Shown here in pieces: positions 1 through 12,400 of a DNA stretch of 64,000 bases (position 1 is the stretch's first letter; each line of letters starts with the position of its first letter). The notes beneath the pieces were generated by a model, which was not told the DNA's origin, searched no databases, and saw only the letters and a program-made list of their open reading frames with translations. The stretch is taken from NCBI RefSeq assembly GCF_000002425.4, contig NC_037269.1, positions 9,514,082 through 9,578,081 on the forward strand. The letters are read 5' to 3'. A program made the position numbers and the translations under genes. The stretch comes from Physcomitrium patens. Taxonomy: Eukaryota; Streptophyta; Bryopsida; Funariales; Funariaceae.

Positions 1-1364
1 CTACAATTGCAAGAGAAGGGAAAGAAGGGGTATACAATGCTTCTTTGCAATGGTCATGTTGATTGATCTACATGTAATGTTAAGGGGCAAAGCTTTCAAA
101 AAGAATTTTATTTTGGACTTTGTTTGTAAAACTTGATTTTAAATTGGATATTTTCTTTGTTGTGTCTTATACTCTAATACAATTACAAACTTGCAAAGAA
201 AATATAATTAACATTTTATATGAGCTTTTATAATTATAAGCGTACTTAGGCTTAACAAGCATGTACGATCAAGGCTTCCCTCATCCTTCATGTTTTTTGC
301 AAAATGATGTTTTATTTTTTACTCTCATAGAAGTTGTCTTTGGTCCTCCAAGAATGATCTCAATGTTCTATCACCTCCTCTTCTTGACATTGCTATTCCA
401 AAAGCTATCCATGCTATAGTTTTTTTCAACCTTCTATCAATGTTCTCAACTTTCTATCACCTTTTTAATTCAAAATTGGGTTTTACAAATAAAGTCCAAA
501 AAAGTAACTATTTTGGAGGCTCTTGACTTTGCTTCTTGGCTTATTAGTAGGACCACTAGAAAAGGAAGCTGAGCCCTCCTTGATCCTCTTAACACCCCCA
601 AAATTGTGGTATGTATTAATTAAGGTGTAGCAATATTAATTAGGGATGTTGCATTAATAAATTTTTTATATTTATTTGTATTTTTTAAAATAAAAGTTAT
701 GACTTAAGATTATTTTTTTGTATCTTCTATAGTCTATTACAAAAATTTTCAATGTTTAGGAATTTATTTACATCAATATTACTAACTTACATCTATTTAA
801 ACAAATAGTGTGTAATATAATTCAACATTTTTAATTTTTCAACTATTTACAAAAGGTGGATTAGTAGAGGATCTTAATTGATAGATTTGAATGTTATACC
901 TTAATTTTTAGATTTTAATATGGTAATGAATTCATTAACACACAATTACATATAACCTATAATTCTTTACATTGTTTTTAACAATACTCACCTCGTATTT
1001 CTTCAAATTGCATTAAATAGATTATGTTTAAAGGAATAAGTAATTTAAATGTGATATTAGATTTATGGTTTTAAATTTAAGCATCTAATGAAAAAAATAT
1101 TTAGAAGAAAAATTAAAATTTGAAAACTATTTGAAGAAAACAAATTATAAGTTATTAAAAAATATCATTGGTATAATAAAATATAATAATGAAGGAAGAT
1201 AAATATTGAATATAGTTTTTATAGGCATGTTTAGAATATTAAAAAAATAGTATAAAAAAGACAAAAATGTAATTAAGATGAACCAAAATAGGATTTATTA
1301 TTTTTTACTTCCAATAGAAAATATGCATTTTTTTACTTAAATTTTGTATTATATTTAAAACCTC

Positions 1365-1407
<43 letters not shown>

Positions 1408-2400
1408 TTATGGTTGTTAATCTAAAAATTCCAAAACTATTCTAATTAATATAAAAAATTTCGTGTGTCTCAATTTAATGGACCTTGTCAGAAGTTTTTC
1501 AAGAAAATCATAGAAATGACCAGATCGCAACAATGCATTAAAGCTTCAATTTTTGCACAGGCTCTTCCTCAAATGAATCCATATGACTAAAAATGCCTTG
1601 AAAACCATAAACTGATTGCGAATAGGTTTCAAATTAACAATATTCGAGGAAAAAAAAATTAAAAATTAAAAAATTAAATCTCAATTTATGTAACTTCTGT
1701 AATTTCAGAATGCACTTCGAGTAGTTTATTTCAATGCGCAAGTCAAAGAAGAGTTCAATCAAAGAAGATGTGAAGTTGAGGGACTGAGTGTTTACAAACG
1801 AAAAGACTGAATAGACTCAATAACTGCAAAATGCAAACACTGTTCCTTCAAACCCATTTCACCATTCAACTGAATCAGTAGTACTGTACAGTAACAAATT
1901 GCTTTATGCTTGAAAATATGCAGGCTCACTCCAGCGGCAAGAACGACCCATGTGGACAAAATTTAGGTACCAAGCACTAAACAACAGAGTTTAGTTCCGC
2001 TTGGCATTGCACATCCATTGCTCATTTTTACAACTCAGATTTCCCAACACTACCAGGGAGTTAGTCCAACCCTGACCTAGTACCCAGTTTGTTATATCAT
2101 AGCTATGCTGGCTATTGTAACTACAAGTCATGCTAAGCTAGTCCACGGCTTATCTATGAAAGTATTCCACCGGCCCATGAACCTCACAAAAACTTACATC
2201 TGAAGACCAAAAGGACAACACGAAGTTGACAGTGTAATTAGTCGTGGACTACCACAATGGGTACGTTTCCGGAAAGACTCCTCGACGTTCTAGTAACTTG
2301 ATACAGCAGGTCCTGCACAGCTAGCCATCCTGAGCACAGCACAGGGAGAACATCGGAGACACTTATAATACATGTTCGCGTCACTAAATCTGGCAGGACG
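1..2400. other. AT-rich intergenic region, no gene seen
   Basis: No reading frame of coding character is visible on either strand. The stretch is AT-rich with long A and T runs and an (AT)n microsatellite near 1376-1402. Composition becomes more balanced after about 1700, approaching the gene on the minus strand that ends at 2474; the last several hundred bases are plausibly its 3' untranslated and downstream region. Confidence 0.6.
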
Positions 2401-2473
2401 ATTTCTTATCTTACATCTTACGCTGATAACTCAAGCAGATCAGGCATAACCTTGGGACTCCAGAGTTGAGACT

Positions 2474-3640
2474 TTAGTAGCTGCTGTACTGGTAGCTTTG
2501 TGACCAAAATTGCGCTTGGGGTTGATAGGTACCACAGTTGTAATCATAATCAGATAAGAATGGGTGCTGCGGAGGTGAAAAGCAGTAGTTGTATGTACTC
2601 AGATCGTAATCCATCGTGAAGGAAGAATGCTGGGGTGGATAGCTGGCGCCATTGAATGCATTGAGATCAGCGGCATCGAATATGGATGTTGGCGTCTGCT
2701 CATTGTCGATGGGAGCGTGGTCATCTAGAGATTGCTCGGTGGTCTGATTCCTAGGAAAATTAACATAATTCTCCCAGTTTTCTTCCTCCTGTACTGGTTG
2801 TCCTTCATCTTCCTGTTCAACCTCCTCTTCCATCTCCTCCTGTTCCTCCTGTTCCTCCTCCTCCTCCTCCTCTTCGTCATCTTCACCATCATCCGAATCG
2901 ACGTCGTTGCTTGCACATGTGTATGGAGGCGGATAAGTTTCATAAGGATTGTACGCATTGCCAAACGAAAATGACGCTCTGCCGCTTCCATCTGACTGCA
3001 TCGCCAACTTGCCGTACTTTTTTACCACCTCTCTGAGCTGCATTGCGAAATCCTTTGGCATAGTTGTGGAGATTGTAGGGATTTGGTCGTAAACTGGGTG
3101 ACCATCAAAATTGAGGGACGTTTCACTTCCGAAATACTTAATTGCCACGTCGTAGGCATATGCTGCCTCTGTAGGGGTGGAATAAGTGCCTAGCCACCAA
3201 GTTTTACTCGATCGTGGAGGTCTTATTTCGGCCACCCACCTGTTCTGCTCTTTACGGTAACGCACTCCTTTGAACTGTGTCGAACACTCGTCTCCGCTTC
3301 CCGCTCCCGGAGAGGAGTAGGTCGGAGAACCTTTAGAACGATTGTACTGACAATTGCTTGGAGACCTCCGATCGTTTCGGTGCACATTCATGTGACCGCC
3401 CAGAGATTGTCCCGAGTTGAAATGGTTCCCACAAACTTTGCACATATAAGTCCGACGATGTGAATTCGAAGAGGGACAATCGCTTGAGGAGTACCCATAG
3501 TTGTCGCTGCTGTTGAACATCCTTGCCATCGGTGCGTGAGAGATTGAGTTTGTGCTGCTGATAAACGATATAAGTGCTGATTGCAGAGCGACGTGATCTA
3601 CCTCATGGAAACTAGGGAAGGTAATCTCTTGCGGGTTCAC
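2474..3640 (-). CDS. AP2/ERF-domain transcription factor with an additional QSLGGH C2H2 zinc finger
   Basis: Probable nuclear DNA-binding regulator. In the 388-residue frame a single C2H2 finger is seen at about residues 67-87 (C67, C70, H83, H87; CX2CX12HX3H) with the plant-type core QSLGGH. About 35 residues later comes an AP2/ERF domain, residues 123-178, starting FKGVRYRK, with WVAEIRPP, WWLGTY and AYDVA landmarks and ending TSLNF. The C-terminal half has a long Glu/Asp run (about 250-285), then Tyr/Gln/Pro-rich sequence, like an activation domain. The start is uncertain: the frame opens upstream with no ATG (position 3640 is GTG) and the first in-frame ATG is at 3529, codon 38. The residues before it look coding, so an upstream exon joined by an intron is likely. 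Family membership of both domains is clear; their union in one protein is unusual. Confidence 0.88.
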   Translation of the reverse strand: MNPQEITFPSFHEVDHVALQSALISFISSTNSISHAPMARMFNSSDNYGYSSSDCPSSNSHRRTYMCKVCGNHFNSGQSLGGHMNVHRNDRRSPSNCQYNRSKGSPTYSSPGAGSGDECSTQFKGVRYRKEQNRWVAEIRPPRSSKTWWLGTYSTPTEAAYAYDVAIKYFGSETSLNFDGHPVYDQIPTISTTMPKDFAMQLREVVKKYGKLAMQSDGSGRASFSFGNAYNPYETYPPPYTCASNDVDSDDGEDDEEEEEEEEQEEQEEMEEEVEQEDEGQPVQEEENWENYVNFPRNQTTEQSLDDHAPIDNEQTPTSIFDAADLNAFNGASYPPQHSSFTMDYDLSTYNYCFSPPQHPFLSDYDYNCGTYQPQAQFWSQSYQYSSY

Positions 3641-5288
3641 ATTTAAAGGAAAATAAGCCTTAAATCCGTCACAAATTGTGGTCCGACCCTCCTCAATATT
3701 ACTACGTGTAGCATGAAACTTTTATGTTGAGGCGATGAAACACTGCAGTTGTATGATGCGCTCGCAATAGTTGAAAAGGATCAGCCACTGTTGATCTGTA
3801 AACAGTAGAAAATTCACGTTAGAGTACATTCCATGCACCTCCTATACCTGGAATTTAACTAAACCGAGCACGCTTTAAGTAAACAAGATATCTGAAGTTC
3901 ACAATCTATAACTAATCGCCGGATGCACTGATCAATGACACGATTTCTGTTAAAACTCATGATACGTATCCCTCACAAGACAAAACTCCTGACATTTCAC
4001 GTTCATAATACACTGTATCTTTCTCCTAAGAACTTAACCAGGTGCACGAAGCCAACAGATTTCAATCCACAGACTTCCACTCGCAACTTCCACAACTTCC
4101 AAAAACGCGCAGAAACGAACCACTCACGGCAATCGGAGTGGATCAGGGACAGAAACTTACAAGCTGATTTTCAATAGCCACGGTGTCTGGTCACACACAA
4201 TGCAACCATTCAACGCGTTTCGCATCACACAACCAAAACCCTCACCTCACGAACTTCCACAAACAAAGATCTCCTGCACCGCAAGACAGGCGACTGCAGA
4301 GTTGGAAATTAATGGCTCTCACAAGAGCAAAGCGCACACAAACTGGATTGGGGGGTAGATGGTCGGCACTGAGCCCTGGTTTTATATCCACAAAGCCCAC
4401 TCTTTCCAAGGAACATGGTGCTGGTGCAGACATAGGCGCATGATTCACATTGGAAGAAGCAGTGCGGCTTCTACCCGGAACTGGGTCTTGCCACGGAATC
4501 CTTCCAGCAGTTTCATCCCGATACCGTTGTGCCGGCAATTCAATCCAGTGTGCTGGGCTTGGATGAGGGATCGTCGATGGCGCAGAACCCGAGGACAAGG
4601 GTTCGCAGTCCGACTTAGCGCCCATCCACGCTCATGTCGGCCAGCGCTTCTACCGAAATTGGGGTGTTGGGGAGCTTCGTCTCTGGAGCCGGAGGTTTTC
4701 AGGAGGGTGCAGATTGGCGGATCCGACGCCGACTTTCAGCGGGCTACCACCACTCCATTACTCCACACCCCACCCTTAATTCAGAGTCCTTTCAGAGCCA
4801 ATCAGTTTGTCCTATTCAATGGGTTGAGTTCTATTTGGGCTTATAATAGCGGGCCCGGCATGCCGACGTGGCCATCACCTCTGTTTCATGGTTCTATGGC
4901 TCGCGTTTCCTGCCCTTGGAGGGCTCTTTCCGAGCAGTTTAGTTGCCTGGCGGAACAGGAATTATTTACGTGAACCTATTGGTTGCACTCCCGCCAGCGG
5001 ATGATTCTATCACCGGCACCGATTGTGAGCCCGATCATTGGGAGGTCTCGTGTTCGATCCTTGCTAAGATCTAGGAATCAAAGGCATTATTCCAAGATCC
5101 TATTTTCTCTTTTAATTTCATTAAATTTTTTAAAGGTGTTACACTGCAATTGTGAATTTTTTGTTTTATATATATAAAAAAACTGTATTATAATACAAAC
5201 CTGCTTTCTTTGAGAGTGATTTATAAAGTTATAAATTATAAAACTACAATTGATTGACGGTGATCTTCAATGACTAGACTTCTTTTTT

Positions 5289-5327
<39 letters not shown>

Positions 5328-7084
5328 ATATTTATAAACATGAAACCATTTGAGTATTCATGCAAGCGTACAAAATATTCTAATGACTAGGTTATCAACA
5401 AATGTATACTTGTATAGCCAAGCAAGTTGGTACATAATCTACTTCCCTTTATATCAACAAGCATCATCATGTCTTCACAAAGCTTGCAAACTTTCCTAAT
5501 CACCCAACTTGTTGAAACTTGCCAAACTTGACACACAAAACAGTCACAACAGCACACAATTGAACAAGTAAATTCACATGTAATCAACCGCACTTAAGCA
5601 TTCCATGCTTTCTGAGTCAAGCCGAAGCTGATGGATAACTCGCCCCTCAGAAAAAGAAAAAAAACGCACAATAAGAGGATACCCACCATGCTTGAATTCA
5701 GTAATAGTATGTGTGTGAAAAAATGCAACAACTCTTGGGTTCATGGGGCAACAGAAGCTCAGCAACACTGGAACAATCAAACCTGAGAACCTTTACAATC
5801 CTTGGCATGTAAAAGTCCAGCTCAACTGTCCATTTTGTGTGCACAACTAACTGTTGTATTTAAGAGTGTGAGGGTTGAAGGCACGACAGCATTTTCCGAG
5901 TTTGTGCTGTGAAGAGGTTTAACAAAGCAAAGACTAATGCCTGCTTCTGGTTTCTGAGCATGACGAGGGTGCTAATGTGTCTGGACAAGCCAGGACGTAA
6001 CAGTGTTGGAGAGCATCACCACACACCATCAACTTGACCAGAGCATATGTGGGTGGAAATGAGCACATGGCGTTATTCTGCAGGCAGTTAGCAACCCCAA
6101 TCAGACGGGAGGAAAGGAGGGCGAGTGTGAAGTGTCTGGACATAGTGACAGGACTCATCCTCAATGGGGTACCCCAGTTTGCGTTTAACATGACAATTGA
6201 TGATGTGGTATGTTGTAAAAATCTCAAGAAGGCACATTCTGAGTGCTTCACCGAATCTAGCATCTCACAACAGTAAAAGAGCGAAGCGGCGTGCGTCGTT
6301 GAGTTCACCTCATCCAGCACCTTCTGCCCATGCACGAAAAATAATTTCTCACATTAGAATCGGTGAATATATCTCGAGAAGTAGTTGTGTTTCCAAAAGG
6401 CCCTCGCAATAGTCTCTATCTGCCAATTTGTGAATGGTTGCTCGAGATGTTTTCCGAGTTTGAGCAGTTTCTGGAACGAGTTTTGTAATCCAGATGCAGG
6501 AGCCAACCCTTCCCACGGTTGCATGCTCATGAAGTAGGTGACCAGCTAGAGTTTGTTGTTATCGAGTACAAGAGCCAACCATGGATTGTCGAGTACGAGA
6601 ATTTAGAGATTTTGCCTACGGTGCACCTGCATAAAGGTGGGGAACAGTTTCTGAAAGATAACGGACTTCAAAGAGATGGCTTACTAGACTTCTCTTTCGT
6701 TGCATCCTCGAAGTTTCTCATTACCATTACTATGTGCACAAATTTTGGTCAAATTTGTGAAAGAGCTCAATCCACAAGCACGTCTACTTCGCTTGGACAT
6801 CATCAAGTTTTCAACAGAAGGTGAAATTAAAGCTCAGCGCAACTCTTATCCAGCAATCTTTTGAACCGACAAAACAATACGACACATATTATGAGGAACA
6901 GTAACTCATATCATGAATGCAAAGACACGTTCTTTTGATTCACTGGTGTGACCACGCAACTCTTCAGATTACTAAGAAGCTTTGGATAATTTGCGCAGCG
7001 AATTCGAGTAATATGTTCGCGATCTAGCTTACCATTGTGGTAGACTGATGATGTCTACCCACCCCAACATTTACAGTTGTCTAA
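3641..7084. other. intergenic region between two minus-strand genes
   Basis: The segment 3641-4980 is GC-richer and probably holds the promoter and leader of the AP2/C2H2 gene. From 5100 to 5400 it is AT-rich, with an (AT)n tract at about 5290-5321. Between 5900 and 6850 composition is gene-like and short open frames occur on both strands, but none shows a recognisable domain or clear splice structure; part may be the 3' untranslated region of the acyl-CoA-binding gene to the right. Confidence 0.45.
4380..4386 (-). promoter_or_regulatory. candidate TATA box for the AP2/C2H2 gene
   Basis: On the minus strand this reads TATAAAA inside GGATATAAAACC, in a locally GC-richer stretch about 740 bases upstream of the annotated frame. 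Position and sequence fit a core promoter followed by a leader containing an intron, which would also explain the missing ATG in the first exon. This is inferred from the motif alone. Confidence 0.3.
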
Positions 7085-7627
7085 CTACAGCCTCGACAAT
7101 TGGATTGAGGTACTAGAGGATATGCCCATCCTTAGTTTGAAAGCTTTCACGAGCTTATCAGCCTCACTCTCGTGTTCTTCTCCACTGTTTGTCTTAGATG
7201 CGTAATCTGCGCTCCACTTCTTCCACTCAGGGAGCACCTCTGTGAGTAAATCGACGAAATTCCGCTTGGCTTGCTCCCTCGACATCCCCTTCAGGGCATT
7301 CCACGCTTCCTGTCACGGGAGAAGTCGTCACTTGCAATAGGTTTCAAACGGGTTCGTAATCAAGAAGCCAAATATATTCAGCATAGAGATTTGTAGCTTA
7401 GACATGGCGACGGGCGTTCCACAACAGACCTGTCTAATTCTGAGCGAGGGATCCATAGCCATCGATCCGTCTTGACCAGGAGGACAATCCCCGTCCAAGG
7501 CTTGGGCCTTCAATGCGAACAAATTGGACCGCACATCCTTTTGCAAATACTGCAACGTTGCTGAAGGACCCTTCGCTAAGAAGTAGGAGGCTGCTCGCCA
7601 CTCGCCCTCGATATCCCGTGTACTCAT
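7085..7627 (-). CDS. small acyl-CoA-binding (ACB) domain protein, divergent
   Basis: Two exons on the minus strand, 7627-7430 and 7309-7085, joined in phase 0 by a 120-base GT-AG intron, give 140 aa. The ACB fold is recognised from the start of helix 1 (EWRAASYF), the LFALKAQALDGDC segment and, across the junction, EAWNALKGMSREQAK followed by FVDLLTEVLPEW. ACB proteins normally bind long-chain acyl-CoA in the cytosol; the minimal form is about 90 aa, so this one carries about 45 extra residues at its C-terminus. Compared with the family, the usual ligand residues look changed: Tyr28 to Phe, Lys32 to Ala, Lys54 to Arg, Tyr73 to Phe, and the Trp before EAW to Gln. I chose ATG at 7627 because it sits just before the domain; an AG at the TGCAG near 7660 could instead accept an upstream exon. 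Confidence 0.72.
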
Positions 7628-9474
7628 CTTAGATGGTCTCCAAATTCCCAATTCTGCATAATGTACAACACCCACTTCTCAGCTATCGTCCAACATACTT
7701 ACGCTGCTCAGAAGCGTTTTAAAATATTTCAAAAGATAAAAGAAAAAAAAAAGAAAAAAAAAACTACAAATTGCGCACAAGTGACCTCAAACTTATACCC
7801 TAACAACAACACGACGCGATTTCATGCGACAGAGCTTTAATGAAGTCCTTGCAAGCTTCCGAAATCAACTATTGCAGACAGACTGTATGCAAAAATTGCG
7901 ACCACCCGTTGTGCAAATTATCCTATCCACTGACAACCATTGCTCAATTACACAGGCTGTTGCTGCTCACCAAACGATTGTCCTCACTCAAGTAACAAGC
8001 TACCCATATCGCCCTCTAATTTTCCGAAATAAATCAACAACGCTCAGGGTTTGATGATATATCTATCCCAGTTTCACTGCCTACCCCAAAAGTTCTCTGA
8101 AAATCACGTGAAAGGACCCTACAAATGATGGTGAAAACAGAGCTAGCTCTCAGTGATCCTTGAAGTCCTTGAGAAAGGAAAACCAATTAAAACCTTCTGA
8201 ACCTCGAAATTTGATGTAAAGATTGAGAAAGTCACATTTCATGCCCCAAGCCTTGTGATAACTGTGAGAAGACCACCTCTACTCCGAATAAGTGTCCCCG
8301 GTCATTGAAGAATCAATAAAAATAAAAGACAAGAAAAGAAAAGAAAAGAAAATGGCAAGGTTCGTTGATACGTTCTGACAGAATTCCCTGCTTACACTGC
8401 AGCATATTCACTCTGAAATTGCGATACGCATACCTTACAATCCACCGCGACAGCGATTCGCGAAATGTGAACGCGGTACAGTGCAGGACCTCTCCGAAGT
8501 ATGAAGTTAGAGAAGGCAATCAACTGGTGAGTTACGGCCAATTCCGGATATCAATAAGCGGTGCTCGCGCTTGACCTTTTTCAGGAAATGTCCTGCAGAG
8601 AGCAAATATCAATAGTGCAACTTACTTGTCCGATGCTAACCCCTGGATATACATCAGCTTTTGGCCCCACAAGTCACGGGTTGCTGGCTTGACCTCTGGT
8701 GTTGCTCGCCATGCGCGCAGTGCTGATGCATCTCGCCACGTTTCCTGCGTCGGGAAGAAATGGTGCCTACTTAAGCCCTCTTGAGAACAATCTCTGATTT
8801 CTTGTCATTCCATGGGCGACCTGAACCTTTGTTGATAATTTCTTTGTTGGGGCTCTGTCTCTCTGTCTCGGAGGCTTCAGAGTGACAATCGTTTTCGTGG
8901 CGCTTATGTTTGTTTTATGATGTTGAAATCGCATGTGACACGATACTGTCGCGCTGGATTTTCATTGACTGCTTACCATGCTGAAGCATTATAGCTTTTA
9001 GAATTGTCTCCTGGAGAATAAATGAATTGTCTAACATCTGTGTTGCATGAATAATTTCTCGCTTAGTGGACTGCACACTGCATGTGAGTGTTACATGTGC
9101 AGAAGTATTAGAAGTAATTCACACGATTTTTTGTGGAACAATTTGGTTGTAGTATCTCTTGTCGGCGCCACCTACTCTGTCTCTATTCGTTAGTTGGAAA
9201 TGTTGAATTGGGAAGAAAGTAATCCATTTGCCGTTTTTTGACTTGTCAATCTCTCAGAGTTGGTGTGGAATCGTCACTGACCCAGACCCATAGTAGGCTT
9301 CAGAGAGTCAGTTGTATGGTTATCAGGGGTGATTGTATCTCATCCCGGTCGCTGTATGCAGGGATTTGAGAGGAATTTAGGAGTGAACTGACATCTAGTC
9401 AGCGAAGGAGCATTCATTTTTGTAGGAGGCGAGGTCTATTCGGCTCCAGGAATCAGAGCAGAGCTTGAGCGGCT
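7628..9474. other. shared upstream region of divergent genes
   Basis: This region lies between the acyl-CoA-binding gene (leftward) and the TPR gene (rightward) and most likely holds both promoters and leaders. It includes an A-rich tract near 7740-7765 and an AAAAG-type repeat near 8325-8350. No convincing reading frame was found. Confidence 0.45.
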
Positions 9475-12400
9475 ATGGCTGCTGGGAGCTCCTCCCGGAG
9501 GTTAACCAAGGAATGTTTCCACCGGCTGGTGGGTCTCGGGTCGATTTTAGCTGGAGTTCGTGTCGCACCTCTATCGCTGCAATCGAGTGTGAAAAGCGCG
9601 GGACTGTGCCACGCAGCAGAGAATGTGCGGAAGATCTGCCCACAGAGTGCTTGGCAAGTGCAACGAATAGAAGTAGATTTTGTTGATCCCAAAGTTAAAC
9701 ACAATGGGCAACAGCGATGGTATGCCAGGAACGACAGCGAGAAAGCAAAGCCCGACGCTGATTCTATTGCAACGGAGATGATTAAGTATGCAGCCTCTTG
9801 TAGGAGTAATGGTAAGCTTCCGCGCCCTAATAGCTTTTCAATTCTCGTATTATGTTTCTATATCAATGGGTGGATAGGTTGAGAGAAAAATACATATTTA
9901 ATGCGGATTGCAGAATCAGCCCATGTGGAGGCTATCCGCGTGTTGGAACAGGGAAGAACTTTTCTTCTTAACGAAGGATCATCAGCTGCCCCTGCAGCTG
10001 GCCGTGTGCTTCTTACCCTAGCTACTTTCCACTGTGACAGGTGCATTTCGTGCCAAGTAATTTCCAAATTCGTTTGTGGGTATGAATGCAAGTCGGCGTT
10101 CGATACAATTATTTTGAACAAATTGTGAAACTTTATCCATTGTGACATGGTCATTGTATTTGTTTAAACAAACGCAGAGGAGAATGTACTGATGCTGTGG
10201 AAGCTTTACAAGTAGCTAGTGACCTTAAGTCAGCTGGCTTAGGGCTTCGAGGTGAGCAAGCTTTGGTGTTCTTTGCTGATTATATTAGTGAATCGTTCTT
10301 TTCTTAATGTACAGATGGTTGAAACACTTTCTTGCTAAAGTGGACTTATCGTGTTGTTTGTGCAATTACAGTGGCTGCCTTGGAAGCCTTAGCTGGACTT
10401 TGCTTACGCTTACACGAAGTAACCTGAAGCCACCGTTTGTACTGAATTTTTTTTGTTAGCAATTCTGATTGTGTGTAGACATCAATATATTACATCCAAT
10501 TATTTTCTAGTGCTGCAAATGATAGTGCCTAAATTAATAAAGATAACTCTATTTATACTTGAATTGTTCCAGGAAGGGTCAGCTCTCAAGTATGCACACA
10601 GTTGTGGCCAACTTGTAATGGCTGCAGGCGATTCAGTGCCAAAAGAAGAGCTTGTGGAGCTCCAGTTTCGAAGCAAAGCAGTTGCTCTTTTACCTGCATC
10701 GGTCTGTGCACGGCATGGAGCTGGTATGGTTCTGAATTTCATCTTTTTTGAGGATCGCGTATTGAGTTAAGTTGGTCATGGCGGAAATTTGTTACAATAC
10801 TCAGCATAAAGATGAACCATTCTTGTCGTTGGTGTAGGATGCCATAGTAAGTAGCCAATACGACCAGGTCTCTTACATTTTAGTGTATGTGCGTATGCCA
10901 GCTGATACACAACTATTTGAAGATGTTCCTAAAAGGCTTGAAGAAGACTGTCACCGTGCAGCTGGGGTTGGTGAGTCTTTATGATGTTATTTTTCTTCCC
11001 ATGATTTCGAACCATCTAGTGATTATTGATGATGCATCTATTCTTATGGCTCTAGTTTAAGTATGAGAAAGGTAGAGCATTGTATAATAATTTGGAATAA
11101 ACTAATAGTGCTCTTAGGGGCACCATCTGTACTCAGCGGCCATGTTGCTAATTGGGCAGGCTATCAACCTGATTCATGCAACGTCCATTCAATATGTGTT
11201 CAATTATTGGGGACAACCTGGATCTGGACATGACATATGTTTCTAGCAGGAATGGATTTCATCGTTTTGCAAAGTTTCTTTTATAACACGAGATTGGAAA
11301 CCTCTTTACTTCGCAGTCGTATGATTAGCCAAGGAATCTGACTTTGGATTTTTTATTTCAGCTGTAGGAATGCTTAGTGTAGCTCAGTGTGCTCATATTG
11401 GGGGCTACTTGAAAATTGCTGGCGACCTATATAGAAGAACTATTTCAATACTTCAAAACTCGAAGGAAAGTTCAAGCAAGGTGACTCTGGCTTCATGTGC
11501 TATGACCCCGGAAGAAGTTCAGGTTGGAGCTCTGGCAGGATTAGGCCAACTTGCCTGTCACGTGGGGTATGAATTCCTTATTCCTATTTCAATCTCAAGA
11601 ACAGTAACTCAAAAGATAATTAATAACTAACTACGCATATGAAATTCGAAGCTTCACAATTCCTTTCCAGGTTGTAACTGTGCTGTCTGGTCAGGTCTTG
11701 TTAAATAAATGTTTGGTTTCACATTATATACTTGTACACAAATTTGACGGTTACACCATTTCAGTGACGTTCGCTTGTGTGCATTCAGAGATTTCGACGA
11801 AGCAGAGAGTAAAATCACTGAGGCACTTACTCAAGCAGAAAAGATTAATGGTGAGATATATTGTACATTCTGGCTGGGAGAAAGAGGATAAAATATGCAG
11901 CCGCCAACTTTCCATAACGATGCAATTTTGCAACTCGTCTTATGGCAGGTGACAAACATCCACGGGTAGGAATTATCTTGGCATGTCTTGCGGATGTGTA
12001 TGCACGCAGAGGAAAAGTCATGGGAAGTGGCGATAGTTTCATTATTGCAGAGGTTAGTGAGAAATCTTGTGACTGATGTTATCTGCTATCAATTTTCTAT
12101 TTTCTTTCCTTTCTCCTGCGTTCTTTTGCAGTTGAATGCTTAAATTTACTCCTTTACTGTTTGGTCTCACGGTTTTTGGATCGAACGTTTGTTGTACAGG
12201 GTCTATATCGACGATGTCAGGATTATTTAAGGAGTCCATCCATAGATGTGCCAGGTGTGTGCTACAAACTGCGATATTATTGAGCAGATTTTCATCGGAT
12301 CGCAATTCTCGTTTCTGCATGCGTACACATTTTCTTATTACTGCATTTTATGGAGTGTGTACAGATACAGGAAAAATTGTGGATCTTGTTGATGTAATGT

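Noticed and set aside
2725..2991. Arg/Lys-rich 88-aa frame and a Leu-rich frame on the opposite strand
   Set aside because: Both are shadows of the Glu-rich repeat of the AP2/C2H2 gene read in other frames.
4359..4973. 204-codon plus-strand open frame
   Set aside because: It lies in the GC-rich promoter region of a minus-strand gene, has no recognisable domain, and its composition is that of random GC-rich sequence.
5036..5070. GTGTTCGATCC resembles a tRNA B-box
   Set aside because: No matching A-box at the right distance and no cloverleaf can be folded by eye; possibly a worn tRNA-derived SINE, but unsupported.
5934..6824. Open frames on both strands, 80-133 codons
   Set aside because: No domain, no clear start context or splice sites, and competing frames overlap; left as possible untranslated sequence.
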